Source: Bradyrhizobium ottawaense (GTDB lineage Bacteria; Pseudomonadota; Alphaproteobacteria; Rhizobiales; Xanthobacteraceae). Taken from it: a DNA stretch of 64,000 nt. Shown piece by piece: positions 1 through 7,847 of this stretch (positions are counted from its first letter, which is position 1; each line of letters begins with the position of its first letter). A model generated the notes under the pieces. The model was not told the origin of the DNA, did not search any database, and saw only the letters and a program-made list of their open reading frames with translations. Position numbers and translations under genes: made by a program. The DNA is taken from assembly GCF_002278135.3 (NCBI RefSeq), contig NZ_CP029425.2:3386001-3450000 (forward strand), written 5' to 3'.

Positions 1-250
1 CCGTGACACCGCCGAAGAAGCGAAAGCCGGGCATGGCGGCGATGCGGTCGAACGCTGCCGTCACCTGCTTGAGCTTCGGGTGGTCGGGCGCCACGCCGAA
101 CCGCACCAGCCCGTACGGCACCGGGAGCCGTTCGAACATGTCGACCGTCACAGATGCACCCGAACGCAAGAGGGCCTCGGCCGTGTAGAAGCCGCTCGGT
201 CCGCTGCCGACGATGGCGACGCGGACTTCGCTTGCAGCGAGGCCTGTCAT
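1..250 (-). CDS. Ferredoxin--NADP(+) reductase, adrenodoxin-reductase/FprA type (N-terminal part only)
   Basis: The gene runs off the left edge, so only about 83 N-terminal residues are visible. It has the FAD dinucleotide motif GSGPSG at residues 15-20 followed by FYTAEAL, and the family hallmark [13 protein letters not shown] at about residues 46-58. This is typical of the adrenodoxin reductase/FprA group, which moves electrons between NADPH and a ferredoxin through FAD. Its ATG overlaps the TGA of the upstream ferredoxin gene (ATGA), so the two are translationally coupled. Inference: it supplies electrons to, or takes them from, the ferredoxin and the molybdopterin enzyme of the same leftward operon. 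Confidence 0.85.
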   Translation of the reverse strand, partial: MTGLAASEVRVAIVGSGPSGFYTAEALLRSGASVTVDMFERLPVPYGLVRFGVAPDHPKLKQVTAAFDRIAAMPGFRFFGGVT

Positions 251-552
251 CGGCCCAGCGCCTGCCGGCGTTCGTCCGCTCCGGGCAGCGCCGGCAGGCG
301 GCCACTGATGACGGGAGTTTCGGCAGCGCGCTTGCGGTTGACGTCGATCCAGAATTTTTTGTCGGCTGCGAGGCGATAGTCGGGCTCGATCGCACCGACC
401 GGGCAGGCCGGCGCGCAGCCGCCGCAGTCGATGCAGTTTTCCGGATCGATATAGGTCATGGACTCATCGAGGTGAAAACACTCGACGGGACACACCGTGA
501 CGCATTCGGTGTATCGGCACCCCCGGCAATTGTCGGTGACCACATAAGTCAT
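247..552 (-). CDS. 7Fe-type (3Fe-4S/4Fe-4S) ferredoxin, FdxA-like
   Basis: This is a 101-residue electron carrier. Cysteines 9, 12, 17, 21 and 25 lie in the first half (CRGCRYTEC then VCPVEC). Cysteines 40, 43, 46 and 50 form a classic 4Fe-4S CxxCxxCxxxCP motif. The arrangement, the opening TYVVTDNC and the C-terminal extension of about 50 residues match seven-iron FdxA ferredoxins. The gene starts 2 nt after the stop of the molybdopterin oxidoreductase and overlaps the reductase start by 4 nt, so all three are probably co-transcribed and form one redox chain. Housekeeping FdxA is usually a lone gene, so this copy is better read as a dedicated partner. Confidence 0.9.
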   Translation of the reverse strand: MTYVVTDNCRGCRYTECVTVCPVECFHLDESMTYIDPENCIDCGGCAPACPVGAIEPDYRLAADKKFWIDVNRKRAAETPVISGRLPALPGADERRQALGR

Positions 553-554
553 CG

Positions 555-2681
555 TCAGGCCCCGCTGACTTGGACGAGGATGTCGGAGAAGGTCGGGGCT
601 CGGCCGAGGTCGGCGAACGCCGGCGGCGTCAGCACGTGGACCGTCGCGCCCTTGCGATTGGACCGCTGCCAGTAACCGGACGGCGCCACCACGACTCCAG
701 GCATGATATCGGACGAAACGGTCGCAAAGGCTTCGAATGAGCCCCGATCGTTGAACACGCGAATGGGCGCGCCGGCGACGATCCCGCGCTGTGCGGCATC
801 ATCGGGATTGAGAAGCACCGCCTGTTCTTCGCCGGCCTGGGCGGTTTGCGCGGGAAGATTGCCGTAATTCGAGTTCAGGAAGGCGTGGCTCTTCGGCGAG
901 ATCAGGCTGAGCGGGTAGCGCGTGGCGAGCACCGGCGCCGTGCGCGGGTTCTCGTTCGGCGGGATGTAGTGGGGCAGGGGATCGACGGGCGTGGCATCCT
1001 GGTCGCCATTGTAGCCCTGGCGGAACAGCGGCACCACGAAGTTGCCGCCGCCCGCGATCGTCGATTTGAATTCGCACTTGCCGGAGGCGGTCGGGAAATT
1101 GCCCTCGCGATGCGGCGCCCAGTCGGCGGGCGCCGGCATGTTGAGGCGCGCATAGCCCTTGGTCTTGACGCCGTCGAGCGTGATGCCTTCGAGAACCGGA
1201 TTGCTCCAGTCGAGCGAAGCTTCGATGATTTCGTCGTCGGTCCGGAAGAAAGTGGGGTCGGTGATGCCCATTGCGCGCGCCAGGCGGCGGAACAGCTCGG
1301 TGTTGGAGACGGCTTCGCCAAGCGGCGCGATCGCCTGGTTGTTGTAGGAGAGGTAAAGGTGCCCCCAGGAGAACATGATGTCCTTCTGCTCGAGCTGCGT
1401 GGTTGCGGGCAAAACGATGTCGGCATATCTGGCGGTGTCGCTCAGGAAGTGCTCGCTGACGACGGTGAAGAGATCCTCGCGTCCGAGCCCATTTTCGAGC
1501 TTGGCCTGTTCGCTCACCATCGCCATCGGGTTGGCGTTGTAGACGAACAGCGCCTTGATCGGCGGATCGAAGCCGAGTTCGCCGGTCAACGCCGGGCCGA
1601 GGCGCCAGGAGTTCAGCACGCGCATCTTCTCGGGCTGGAGGTCGGGCCGCATCAAGACGTCCCATCTGACCGGGAAGGCCCAGATCGGCAGCTGGAGCAG
1701 GCCGCCACCGACATGCTTCCAGGCGCCGATCAGCCCCGGAAGGCAGGCGATCGCACGCACGGTCTGGCCGCCGCCGGCATGCCGCTCGACCGCGACGCCG
1801 ATGCGTATGACGGCCGGCGGTGTGGTCGCAAATTCTCTGGCCAGCTTGAGGATGTCGTCGACGGGAATGCCAGTTTCCTGCGACGCAAATTCCGGGGTGT
1901 AGCTCGCCGCGCGGTCCACCAGCTCGTCGTAGCCGATGGTGTATTTGTCGACGTAATCGCGATCGACCAGCTTCTCCTTGATGATGACGTGGATCATCGC
2001 CAGCGCGAGCGCGGCGTCAGTGCCGGGCCGGATCGGAATGTGCCAGTCGGCGAGGCGCGCGGTGCGGGTGCGGACGGGATCGATCACGATGAGCTTGGCG
2101 CCGGCCTTTTTTGCCTGCTCGATGAACGGCCAGTGATGCGAGTTCGTGCTCAGCGTGTTGCAGGCCCACAGGATGATGTATTTCGAGTGCACGAAGCTTT
2201 CGGGGTCGACGCCGGGCGTGTGCCCGATCGTCATCATGTACGCCGTGCAAGAGGCAGAGTCGCAGAAGGTGCGCTCCAGAACCGTCGCCCCTAACTTGTT
2301 GAAGAGGGGATCTCCGACATTCAACCCGTTGATGATGCCCTGCGTGCCCAGATAGCTGTAGGGCAGGATCGCCTGCGCGCCGTGCTCGGCGATCACTGAT
2401 TTCCAGCGCGATGCGATGGTGTCGATGGCTTCGTCCCAGGAGATCCGCTGGAATTGCCGTGAGCCCTTCGGGCCGACCCGCTTCAGCGGAAAGAGGACGC
2501 GCTTGTCGCTGTAGACGCGCTCCTCGTAATTGTTGACCTTGACGCAGAGGCGTCCGCGCGTGAACGGGTGATCGGGATTGCCGCGGACGGCAATCGCCTT
2601 GCCGTCCTCGACCGTGGTCAGGATGGAGCAGGTGTCGGGGCAGTCGTGGGGGCATGCGCCTATGACCGTGGACCTCGCCAT
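555..2681 (-). CDS. Molybdopterin-dependent oxidoreductase (DMSO reductase superfamily)
   Basis: The protein has 708 residues. The N-terminal CX3CX3CX27C motif (Cys10, 14, 18, 46) binds a 4Fe-4S cluster and is followed by the molybdopterin oxidoreductase fold. FCDSASC lies at about residues 139-145, in the region that often supplies the metal ligand, and a molydopterin dinucleotide-binding domain occupies roughly the last 120 residues. There is no Tat signal, so it is probably cytoplasmic. I chose ATG 2681 because GGAGAG sits 5 nt upstream; an in-frame extension to 2939 runs through the divergent promoter region and looks non-coding. The substrate cannot be read from sequence. Co-transcription with a ferredoxin and an NADPH reductase suggests NAD(P)H-linked reduction, or oxidation of a small organic substrate. 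Confidence 0.85.
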   Translation of the reverse strand: MARSTVIGACPHDCPDTCSILTTVEDGKAIAVRGNPDHPFTRGRLCVKVNNYEERVYSDKRVLFPLKRVGPKGSRQFQRISWDEAIDTIASRWKSVIAEHGAQAILPYSYLGTQGIINGLNVGDPLFNKLGATVLERTFCDSASCTAYMMTIGHTPGVDPESFVHSKYIILWACNTLSTNSHHWPFIEQAKKAGAKLIVIDPVRTRTARLADWHIPIRPGTDAALALAMIHVIIKEKLVDRDYVDKYTIGYDELVDRAASYTPEFASQETGIPVDDILKLAREFATTPPAVIRIGVAVERHAGGGQTVRAIACLPGLIGAWKHVGGGLLQLPIWAFPVRWDVLMRPDLQPEKMRVLNSWRLGPALTGELGFDPPIKALFVYNANPMAMVSEQAKLENGLGREDLFTVVSEHFLSDTARYADIVLPATTQLEQKDIMFSWGHLYLSYNNQAIAPLGEAVSNTELFRRLARAMGITDPTFFRTDDEIIEASLDWSNPVLEGITLDGVKTKGYARLNMPAPADWAPHREGNFPTASGKCEFKSTIAGGGNFVVPLFRQGYNGDQDATPVDPLPHYIPPNENPRTAPVLATRYPLSLISPKSHAFLNSNYGNLPAQTAQAGEEQAVLLNPDDAAQRGIVAGAPIRVFNDRGSFEAFATVSSDIMPGVVVAPSGYWQRSNRKGATVHVLTPPAFADLGRAPTFSDILVQVSGA

Positions 2682-2795
2682 GGATCTCTCCGCTTCCTGA
2701 TTCAAGACGGTCCGAAGGATGCGGCGGCCGGGCGCGCCTGGCTTTTCAAAACGTGCGGTGTTGTTGTCCCGGACTGCTCTCGGCCGGTGGACGCC

Positions 2796-2834
2796 TTGCC
2801 GGTTCTCTGGCATGCTAATTGCCTGAACCGGCAA
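2796..2834 (+). promoter_or_regulatory. Inverted repeat enclosing a sigma54-like -24/-12 element
   Basis: Perfect 10-bp arms TTGCCGGTTC (2796-2805) and GAACCGGCAA (2825-2834) flank TGGCAT-N5-TTGC (2808-2822), with GG and GC 10 nt apart as sigma54 promoters require. It lies 44-82 nt before the AraC start and in the divergent gap of the molybdopterin operon. It could be the regulator's own operator, a sigma54 promoter, or both. The match is by eye only. Confidence 0.45.
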
Positions 2835-2877
2835 TACCTCTCTACCCATACATCGCGTGATCTGGCGGAGATTTCCG

Positions 2878-3777
2878 ATGGGTATGCTTGGCAACTCTGT
2901 CGATAAATATGTGACCGGCAGAATGCTCCAGACGTCCAACGACCGGCGGTGGGGGCATCTCCTGGCCGAACGATGGAGTCATGAGCCGGGCGACCTCCCT
3001 CCGCAATTGCCGCGCGACACCGAGATCGCGATATTGCTCCGCGGCAGCTCGGTCGTCGACCGCGAAGGCGCCGGCATGCGGCAGCGCACCTTCGGCAGGA
3101 GAGGCACCGTCTGGCTCTGCCCGGCCGGCATCCGCGAAGACTTCATCCGCGTCGAGGACCAGATGCAGGAATGCCTGCATCTCTTTCTTCCGGGCAAGCC
3201 GTTCGACGACACCATGCTCAGGGATCTCGACATCGATCCTTCGGGCATGTCGATCCGCTACGAGAGCATCGACCGGGACATGTTCATCGAGCACGTCGCG
3301 GACCGCATTCTCGCGGAGCTCGCGCAGGAGACCTCCACAGGCCGCCTTTTGATCGAAAGCCTGGGGCGGGCCTTGTCCGCCCATCTGGTGCACAGCTACG
3401 CCGCCAGTTCAGTCCGGCTGAAGCAATCCTATGCCGTGCAGAAACCGCTCGATGCGAGGCGCCTGTCGCGCGTCACGGAATTCATCGACGCATCCGTCGA
3501 GCGCGAGTTCACCGTGAAGGATCTTGCATCGGTGGCCTGCATGAGCCCGGCGCATTTCTCCCGCAGCTTCAAGGCGGCGACCGGAACTGCACCGCACGAA
3601 TATGTCAGCCGTCAGCGCCTCGATCTCGCCAAGCGGCTCCTGTCGACCAGCGATCGCCCGCTGGTCGATATCGCGTTTGCCGCGGGATTTTCCTCGCAGG
3701 CCAATTTCAACCGCGCCTTCCGCAAGGCGGTCGGCACGACGCCGAGCCATTATCGGGCGCGGAAGGGGCAGGATTGA
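2878..3777 (+). CDS. AraC-family transcriptional regulator
   Basis: The protein has 299 residues. The last 100 carry the AraC/XylS double helix-turn-helix, including FTVKDLASVACMSPAHFSR for the first and ISFAAGFS-like VDIAFAAGFSSQANFNRAF for the second, ending with the usual TPSHYR. The N-terminal 190 residues form an unassigned sensor domain resembling those of the AraC_N_2/cupin-like group. ATG 2878 is preferred because GGCGGAG lies 7 nt upstream; an in-frame start at 2857 lacks a ribosome-binding site. It is transcribed away from the molybdopterin-ferredoxin-reductase operon across a 196-bp gap containing an inverted repeat, so it is the likely activator of that operon. The inducer is unknown. 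Confidence 0.9.
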   Translation: MGMLGNSVDKYVTGRMLQTSNDRRWGHLLAERWSHEPGDLPPQLPRDTEIAILLRGSSVVDREGAGMRQRTFGRRGTVWLCPAGIREDFIRVEDQMQECLHLFLPGKPFDDTMLRDLDIDPSGMSIRYESIDRDMFIEHVADRILAELAQETSTGRLLIESLGRALSAHLVHSYAASSVRLKQSYAVQKPLDARRLSRVTEFIDASVEREFTVKDLASVACMSPAHFSRSFKAATGTAPHEYVSRQRLDLAKRLLSTSDRPLVDIAFAAGFSSQANFNRAFRKAVGTTPSHYRARKGQD

Positions 3778-3857
3778 GCCTGCCCGCATGGGGTTGTTTT
3801 CGAGATTTTGTTCGGTGTGGGTTGAGCCCGGCCTGCAAGCCGATCTCGCGGCCGCGC

Positions 3858-4565
3858 TCACCCCTTCGGTCCGCGCAACTGCGCCGTCAGCCTGTCCATC
3901 GCCTCCGCCGCATCGCGCCACTGTGACAGCCAGCTGCGCGGAAAGCGGAAGGTGAGGTCGGCGCCGCCGACGCGGCGCTCGGACAGGCACATGCCGGGCG
4001 TTGACGCATCGCGGGTGCAGCGCGCGGTCAGCGCGGGGCTTGCAGCCGAATAGAAATCTTCGCTGCCGTAGGGCGTGTCAGCACGGAACATCCGCATCGT
4101 CAGGCCGTCCGCGGGCATCGCTGCGGCCTGGTCGAGATAGCGCGGATAGATCGTCGCAGTTCGCTGCTCGGGCGAGAGCGCATCGTGATGGGCTGTGATC
4201 GACAGGAAGATGCGGTCGATCGATTGCACCGCCGCTTCCACCGTGTCGGCGGTGACGTGCTTTGGCGTGCCGGGCGGCTCCAGAGAGGGATAGAGGAAGT
4301 CGAGGTCGATACGCTCCTGCGGTCCGGAGTGCCGCTGGATCTTCATGCGGATCGCCGTCACCGGCAGGTTGAACAGCGTGCCGCCGACGCTCACCGGCAG
4401 CTTGTCCGGGGCGTTCGCGCCGCGAGTGCCCCAGGTCGGCCACAACAGATAGGCGACGAGCGCGACCGCGCACACCGCAGCAATGCCGCCGAGCACGATC
4501 GGGACGGCATGCGCCCAGGTGCGCGTGCGGGGGGACCTATGGGGAACTGCCGAAAACACCGTCAT
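3858..4565 (-). CDS. Membrane-anchored protein of unknown function
   Basis: I do not recognise this 235-residue protein. A basic N-terminus is followed by one hydrophobic helix at about residues 20-43 (PIVLGGIAAVCAVALVAYLL), so it is a single-pass protein with a periplasmic domain of about 190 residues. That domain starts with GGTLFNLPVTAIRMK and contains paired cysteines (ARCTRDASTPGMC) that could form a disulfide. There is no obvious catalytic motif. It stands alone: the AraC gene converges on it from the left, and the next gene on the right is divergent across about 220 bp. Confidence 0.75.
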   Translation of the reverse strand: MTVFSAVPHRSPRTRTWAHAVPIVLGGIAAVCAVALVAYLLWPTWGTRGANAPDKLPVSVGGTLFNLPVTAIRMKIQRHSGPQERIDLDFLYPSLEPPGTPKHVTADTVEAAVQSIDRIFLSITAHHDALSPEQRTATIYPRYLDQAAAMPADGLTMRMFRADTPYGSEDFYSAASPALTARCTRDASTPGMCLSERRVGGADLTFRFPRSWLSQWRDAAEAMDRLTAQLRGPKG

Positions 4566-4701
4566 GAGCTTGCGCGAGGTCGAGCCGGAAGTCGGCCGGT
4601 GGCCGACGAATCAGCGGCGAATATGCCATGCGGCGCCGATTTCGCGCAGCGTTCCCGGCTGCGGGGGGCGGGGACGGCCCTGCGTGGACGGGACGGCGGC
4701 G

Positions 4702-4716
4702 TTAACCTTCCCTTAA
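4702..4716. promoter_or_regulatory. CtrA-type box TTAA-N7-TTAA
   Basis: A perfect TTAA-CCTTCCC-TTAA sequence lies 72-86 nt before the start at 4788, with another TTAA at 4730-4733. This is the binding consensus of the alphaproteobacterial cell-cycle regulator CtrA. The likely target is the small membrane protein to its right. The divergent gene at 4565 is about 137 nt away and less likely. Confidence 0.5.
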
Positions 4717-4787
4717 GGATAATGTAGCGTTAACCGGCACCATTTGTCACAGGAATGCTCGGCGTTGCGTAAGGGCGGACCGTTCCG

Positions 4788-5117
4788 ATGACACCTGAAG
4801 CTTTCAACACCTTCTTCTCGATCTGCATTGGTTTCGCGCTCGCGGGTGCGCTCGTGAACGGATACCAGGCGCTGGCGCAGCGGCCCGCCGGCTTCGGCCT
4901 GCTGCAGGACGGCGTGGCGCCGAAGACCTTCGCTGCGGTGCCGTTCCTGGTGTTCGCCGCGCCCTTCATCATCATGCGCAACACGCTGCGCGGCATGCGC
5001 GTGGAAAGCCGCCGTGCCGAGTTCGTGATGATGGCGACCCTCATCGCCGGCTTCTGGAGCATGATGAGCGGCACCTTCTTCCTGATGACGTTGCGCGCGG
5101 CCGGCGTTCTGGGCTGA
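4788..5117 (+). CDS. Small multi-pass membrane protein
   Basis: This 109-residue protein has three predicted transmembrane helices, at about residues 6-27, 44-63 and 80-104. A short conserved-looking cytoplasmic loop (MRNTLRGMRVESRRAEF) lies before the last helix. I cannot place it in a characterised family; it resembles a conserved alphaproteobacterial DUF of this size. It stands alone, behind a perfect CtrA-type box, and is followed after 89 nt by the gamma-carbonic anhydrase gene. The ATG is placed where the hydrophobic segment begins; the ribosome-binding site is weak. Confidence 0.7.
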   Translation: MTPEAFNTFFSICIGFALAGALVNGYQALAQRPAGFGLLQDGVAPKTFAAVPFLVFAAPFIIMRNTLRGMRVESRRAEFVMMATLIAGFWSMMSGTFFLMTLRAAGVLG

Positions 5118-5206
5118 CGCCCGCGCATTGAGCGCTGCCGGCGCGGGGCCTTTGCGTCGCGGCTGCCGTTTGGCTATGCCAGTGGTCAACGCGACAGGAG
5201 ACCTCC

Positions 5207-5737
5207 ATGGCGATCTACGAACTCGACGGGCAGGCGCCCGACCTTCCCGCCGACGGCAATTATTTCATCGCCGAGACCGCCACCGTGATCGGCCGCGTGC
5301 GCCTGAAGCCGGGTGCGAGCGTCTGGTTCGGCGCGGTGCTGCGCGGCGACAATGAATGGATCGAGATCGGCGAGGGCGCCAATGTCCAGGACGGCTCGAC
5401 CTGCCACACCGATCTCGGCTTTCCGCTTCACATCGGCCGGAACTGCACGGTTGGCCACAATGTCATCCTTCATGGCTGCACCATCGAGGAGGGCGCGCTG
5501 ATCGGCATGGGCTCGATCGTAATGAACGGGGCGAAGATCGGCCGCAACAGCATCGTCGGAGCCGGTTCCGTCATCACCGAGGGCAAGGAGTTTGCCGAAC
5601 GTTCCCTGATCATCGGCTCACCGGCGCGCGTGATCCGCACGCTCGACGACGCCCAGGTGCAGCGAATGGGAAGCGCGGCCAGGTTCTACGTCGCCAATGG
5701 TCCGCGCTTCAAAAAGGGCTTGAAGCGGATCGGTTGA
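5207..5737 (+). CDS. Gamma-class carbonic anhydrase family protein (left-handed beta-helix)
   Basis: The protein has 176 residues and hexapeptide repeats from residue 25 to 130 (for example VIGRVRL, VWFGAVLRGDNEWIEIGEG, GRNSIVGAGSVI), which build a left-handed parallel beta-helix trimer. His67 (CHTD), His84 (VGHN) and His89 (LHG) sit where the gamma-carbonic anhydrases bind zinc between subunits. Arg46-Gly-Asp48 is the family RGD. The usual role is reversible CO2 hydration in the cytoplasm, although many family members have no measured activity. GGAG 7 nt before ATG 5207 supports the start. Confidence 0.9.
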   Translation: MAIYELDGQAPDLPADGNYFIAETATVIGRVRLKPGASVWFGAVLRGDNEWIEIGEGANVQDGSTCHTDLGFPLHIGRNCTVGHNVILHGCTIEEGALIGMGSIVMNGAKIGRNSIVGAGSVITEGKEFAERSLIIGSPARVIRTLDDAQVQRMGSAARFYVANGPRFKKGLKRIG

Positions 5738-5865
5738 GAAAGTCTGCGCGGCCGGTCCGCCCAGTGGCACGGTTCCGTACCGTACAAATACAGGCCGGTA
5801 CTTTAATCCTCCGCTAGCGCGATCACGCTTATTGTTGAGCGTTTTCAACCAGGAGGAGCGGCGCC

Positions 5866-7560
5866 ATGGATGCGACGGCGCTGGGATCCGGCTTCGGTGC
5901 CGGAACCAATCTATTGAAGAAGTTCGTAAGACTCGCGCGCGGCGCCGACACGCTGACGGTCGCCGAGAAGGTCTACAGCATTGCCGCCTTCCTTGCGATC
6001 GTCACCACCTTCCTCCTGGTGATGTCGGTCCAGTCCGTACGCTTGCAGACGACGTATCGCCACATGCATGTCACCGCCGCCGAGGCGGCGATCGGCGTCG
6101 GGCGCATCAATGCGCTGATCTATGCCATCGTGATGGAATCACGCGGCATCTACATGTCGGCCGATCGTCGTGCGATGAAGCCGTTCGCGGACGGGCTGGT
6201 GCGGCGCAACCACGAGCTCGCCGAGGCCGTGAAGAGCATGGAGAAGAACGTCGGCAACGACGACGCCGAGCTGTTCGCGAGCTTCCGCCAGCGCATCATG
6301 CAATTCATCGACTTCCGTCAGGAACTGGTGCGGCGCGGGATCGAGATCAGCCCGGCCGCGGGGCGCGAATGGGGCGACAACGACGCCAACCGCACCGTGC
6401 GCAGCAAGCTCAACAGCGATATCGAGGCGCTCGAGCGCATCTACCAGCAGCGCGCCCGCGAGGCGGACGAGCTTGCCAATGAGAACCGCTATGCGGCTGC
6501 CTATCTGTTCGCACTCGGACTCGCCGCCTTGATGCTGGCGGCGCTCAACGTCGTCGTCATGCGCAGTTCGGTCGTCGGCGCCCTGGCCGATATCACGCAG
6601 GCGACCGACCGGATCGCGCAGGGCGACGTCAAGAGCGAGGTGCCGCATCTCGGCCGTCACGACGAGATCGGACGTCTTGCGCGCGCCGTGCAGAACTTCC
6701 GCGACGCCGTCGCGCGCATCTTCGAGCTCGAGGAGCTCGAGCTCGGCACCGCCCAGGCGCGCGACGCCGCGAGGACCGAGCGCGACCAATTCAACGACAA
6801 GTACCAGGCCAAGAAGTGGCAGCTCTCGGCCGCCATCAACAGCATGCCGCAGGGACTGATCATGCTCGACGGCAAGGCGGTCGTGGTCGCGATGAACTCG
6901 AACTACCGGCAGATCTACAATCTGCCCGAGACGATCCAGGCTGGATCGACCCTCGAGGATATCCTCCAGCACCGGGTCAAGAGCGGGCTGTTCAGCGGCG
7001 ACGTCGCGAAATATGTCGCGGCCGTTCTCGACCGGATCGCCAGGCGCGAGCCGGCGGCCTACGAGATCGCCTTGAACGACGGCCGCATCATCAAGATCTA
7101 CGAGCGTCCGATGGACGGCGGCGGCTGGGTTTCCGTGCAGGAGGACGTCACCGAACAGCGTCAGCGCGAGCGCATTCTCGAGCGGATGGAGCGCTTCCTC
7201 GCCACCATCATCGAGAACGTGGCCGAGGGCATCATCGCCAAGGATGCGCGCAATCTGCGCTACGTCTTCGTCAACAAGGCGGCCGAGAAGATGATCGGCA
7301 TGTCGCGCGGCGAGATCATCGGCAAGACCGCGCGGGAATTGTTCTCCCCGGAGGCGGCCGAGCTGATCGAGCGGCGCGACAAGCAGCTGCTCGCGCAGAA
7401 GCAGCAGCTCGCGCCGATCATCGACACCATCGACAATCCCGCGCGCGGGCGTCGCGTGATCTCCGCACGGCGGGTTCAGATCGGCGGCGCCAGCGAAGAG
7501 TCCCACATGTTCGTGACCATGGTCGAGGACCGGACCGAGAATATGGTGGCGGCCGCATAG
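5866..7560 (+). CDS. Membrane HAMP/double-PAS sensor protein lacking an output domain
   Basis: The protein has 564 residues. Transmembrane helix 1 is at about 37-57, and a periplasmic helical sensor region with a four-helix-bundle look follows at 58-205. Transmembrane helix 2 is at about 208-231, HAMP at about 232-285, a first PAS_7-like PAS at about 320-430 (INSMPQGLIMLD), and a second PAS at about 440-560 (IIENVAEGIIAKD). It ends straight after the second PAS with EDRTEN. In relatives such an arrangement is usually followed by a histidine kinase, GGDEF/EAL or methyl-accepting domain, but the stop here is followed by non-coding sequence and a convergent gene. GGAG 11 nt before ATG 5866 supports the start. 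It may signal through a partner protein. Confidence 0.8.
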   Translation: MDATALGSGFGAGTNLLKKFVRLARGADTLTVAEKVYSIAAFLAIVTTFLLVMSVQSVRLQTTYRHMHVTAAEAAIGVGRINALIYAIVMESRGIYMSADRRAMKPFADGLVRRNHELAEAVKSMEKNVGNDDAELFASFRQRIMQFIDFRQELVRRGIEISPAAGREWGDNDANRTVRSKLNSDIEALERIYQQRAREADELANENRYAAAYLFALGLAALMLAALNVVVMRSSVVGALADITQATDRIAQGDVKSEVPHLGRHDEIGRLARAVQNFRDAVARIFELEELELGTAQARDAARTERDQFNDKYQAKKWQLSAAINSMPQGLIMLDGKAVVVAMNSNYRQIYNLPETIQAGSTLEDILQHRVKSGLFSGDVAKYVAAVLDRIARREPAAYEIALNDGRIIKIYERPMDGGGWVSVQEDVTEQRQRERILERMERFLATIIENVAEGIIAKDARNLRYVFVNKAAEKMIGMSRGEIIGKTARELFSPEAAELIERRDKQLLAQKQQLAPIIDTIDNPARGRRVISARRVQIGGASEESHMFVTMVEDRTENMVAAA

Positions 7561-7588
7561 CGATCGGCGCGCGATCCGGAGCGGGACG

Positions 7589-7753
7589 TCAGCTTCCCTC
7601 GGATTCGCGCGCTTCGGTCGCGCCTGCGACCTTCTCGTGGCCGGCGGCCCACAGCGCATGCTCGTCGCTGCCGCCGAGGTAGGGATTGGCCTCGGCCGGA
7701 ATGTTGTCGCGCGCGGCGCGTTCGCCTTCTGCAAAAGGATCGCGATCGGTCAC
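7589..7753 (-). CDS. Rmf/CrpP-like microprotein (54 aa)
   Basis: This is a small GTG-started gene with an excellent GAGGAGG ribosome-binding site 10 nt upstream. The 54 residues run FAEGERAARDN, then NPYLGG, then HALWAAGHEKV. That gives a G..AA spacing, an N-P-Y turn and a final W..G pair, the pattern of ribosome modulation factor (Rmf) and the related CrpP-type proteins. Rmf dimerises 100S ribosomes in stationary phase, but relatives of this length may do other things. It is divergent from the secreted glycine-rich gene at 7848, and both may use a shared palindromic GGAAC element. The family assignment is by motif only. Confidence 0.6.
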   Translation of the reverse strand: MTDRDPFAEGERAARDNIPAEANPYLGGSDEHALWAAGHEKVAGATEARESEGS

Positions 7754-7796
7754 CGTGATTGAGCCTCCTCGCTTTCAAGCTGATGTGACGGCATTT

Positions 7797-7826
7797 GTTC
7801 CGGAACCTGCCTTCGCTGCGGCGGTT
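7797..7826. promoter_or_regulatory. Palindromic GTTCCGGAAC with possible EcfG-type promoter
   Basis: GTTCCGGAAC (7797-7806) places a GGAAC -35-like element on each strand. On the plus strand it is followed after 16 nt by GGTT (7823-7826), close to the general-stress EcfG pattern GGAAC-N16/17-CGTT. On the minus strand the -10 match (GCTT) is poorer. It is placed to serve the gene at 7848 and possibly the Rmf-like gene at 7753. Confidence 0.35.
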
Positions 7827-7847
7827 GACCGGCAAAGGAGAATTCTC

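Noticed and set aside
846..2294. A 482-aa open frame on the plus strand inside the molybdopterin oxidoreductase gene
   Set aside because: It is antisense to a gene with clear family motifs; high third-position GC leaves long open frames on the other strand. The translation is Arg/Ala/Asp-rich without motifs.
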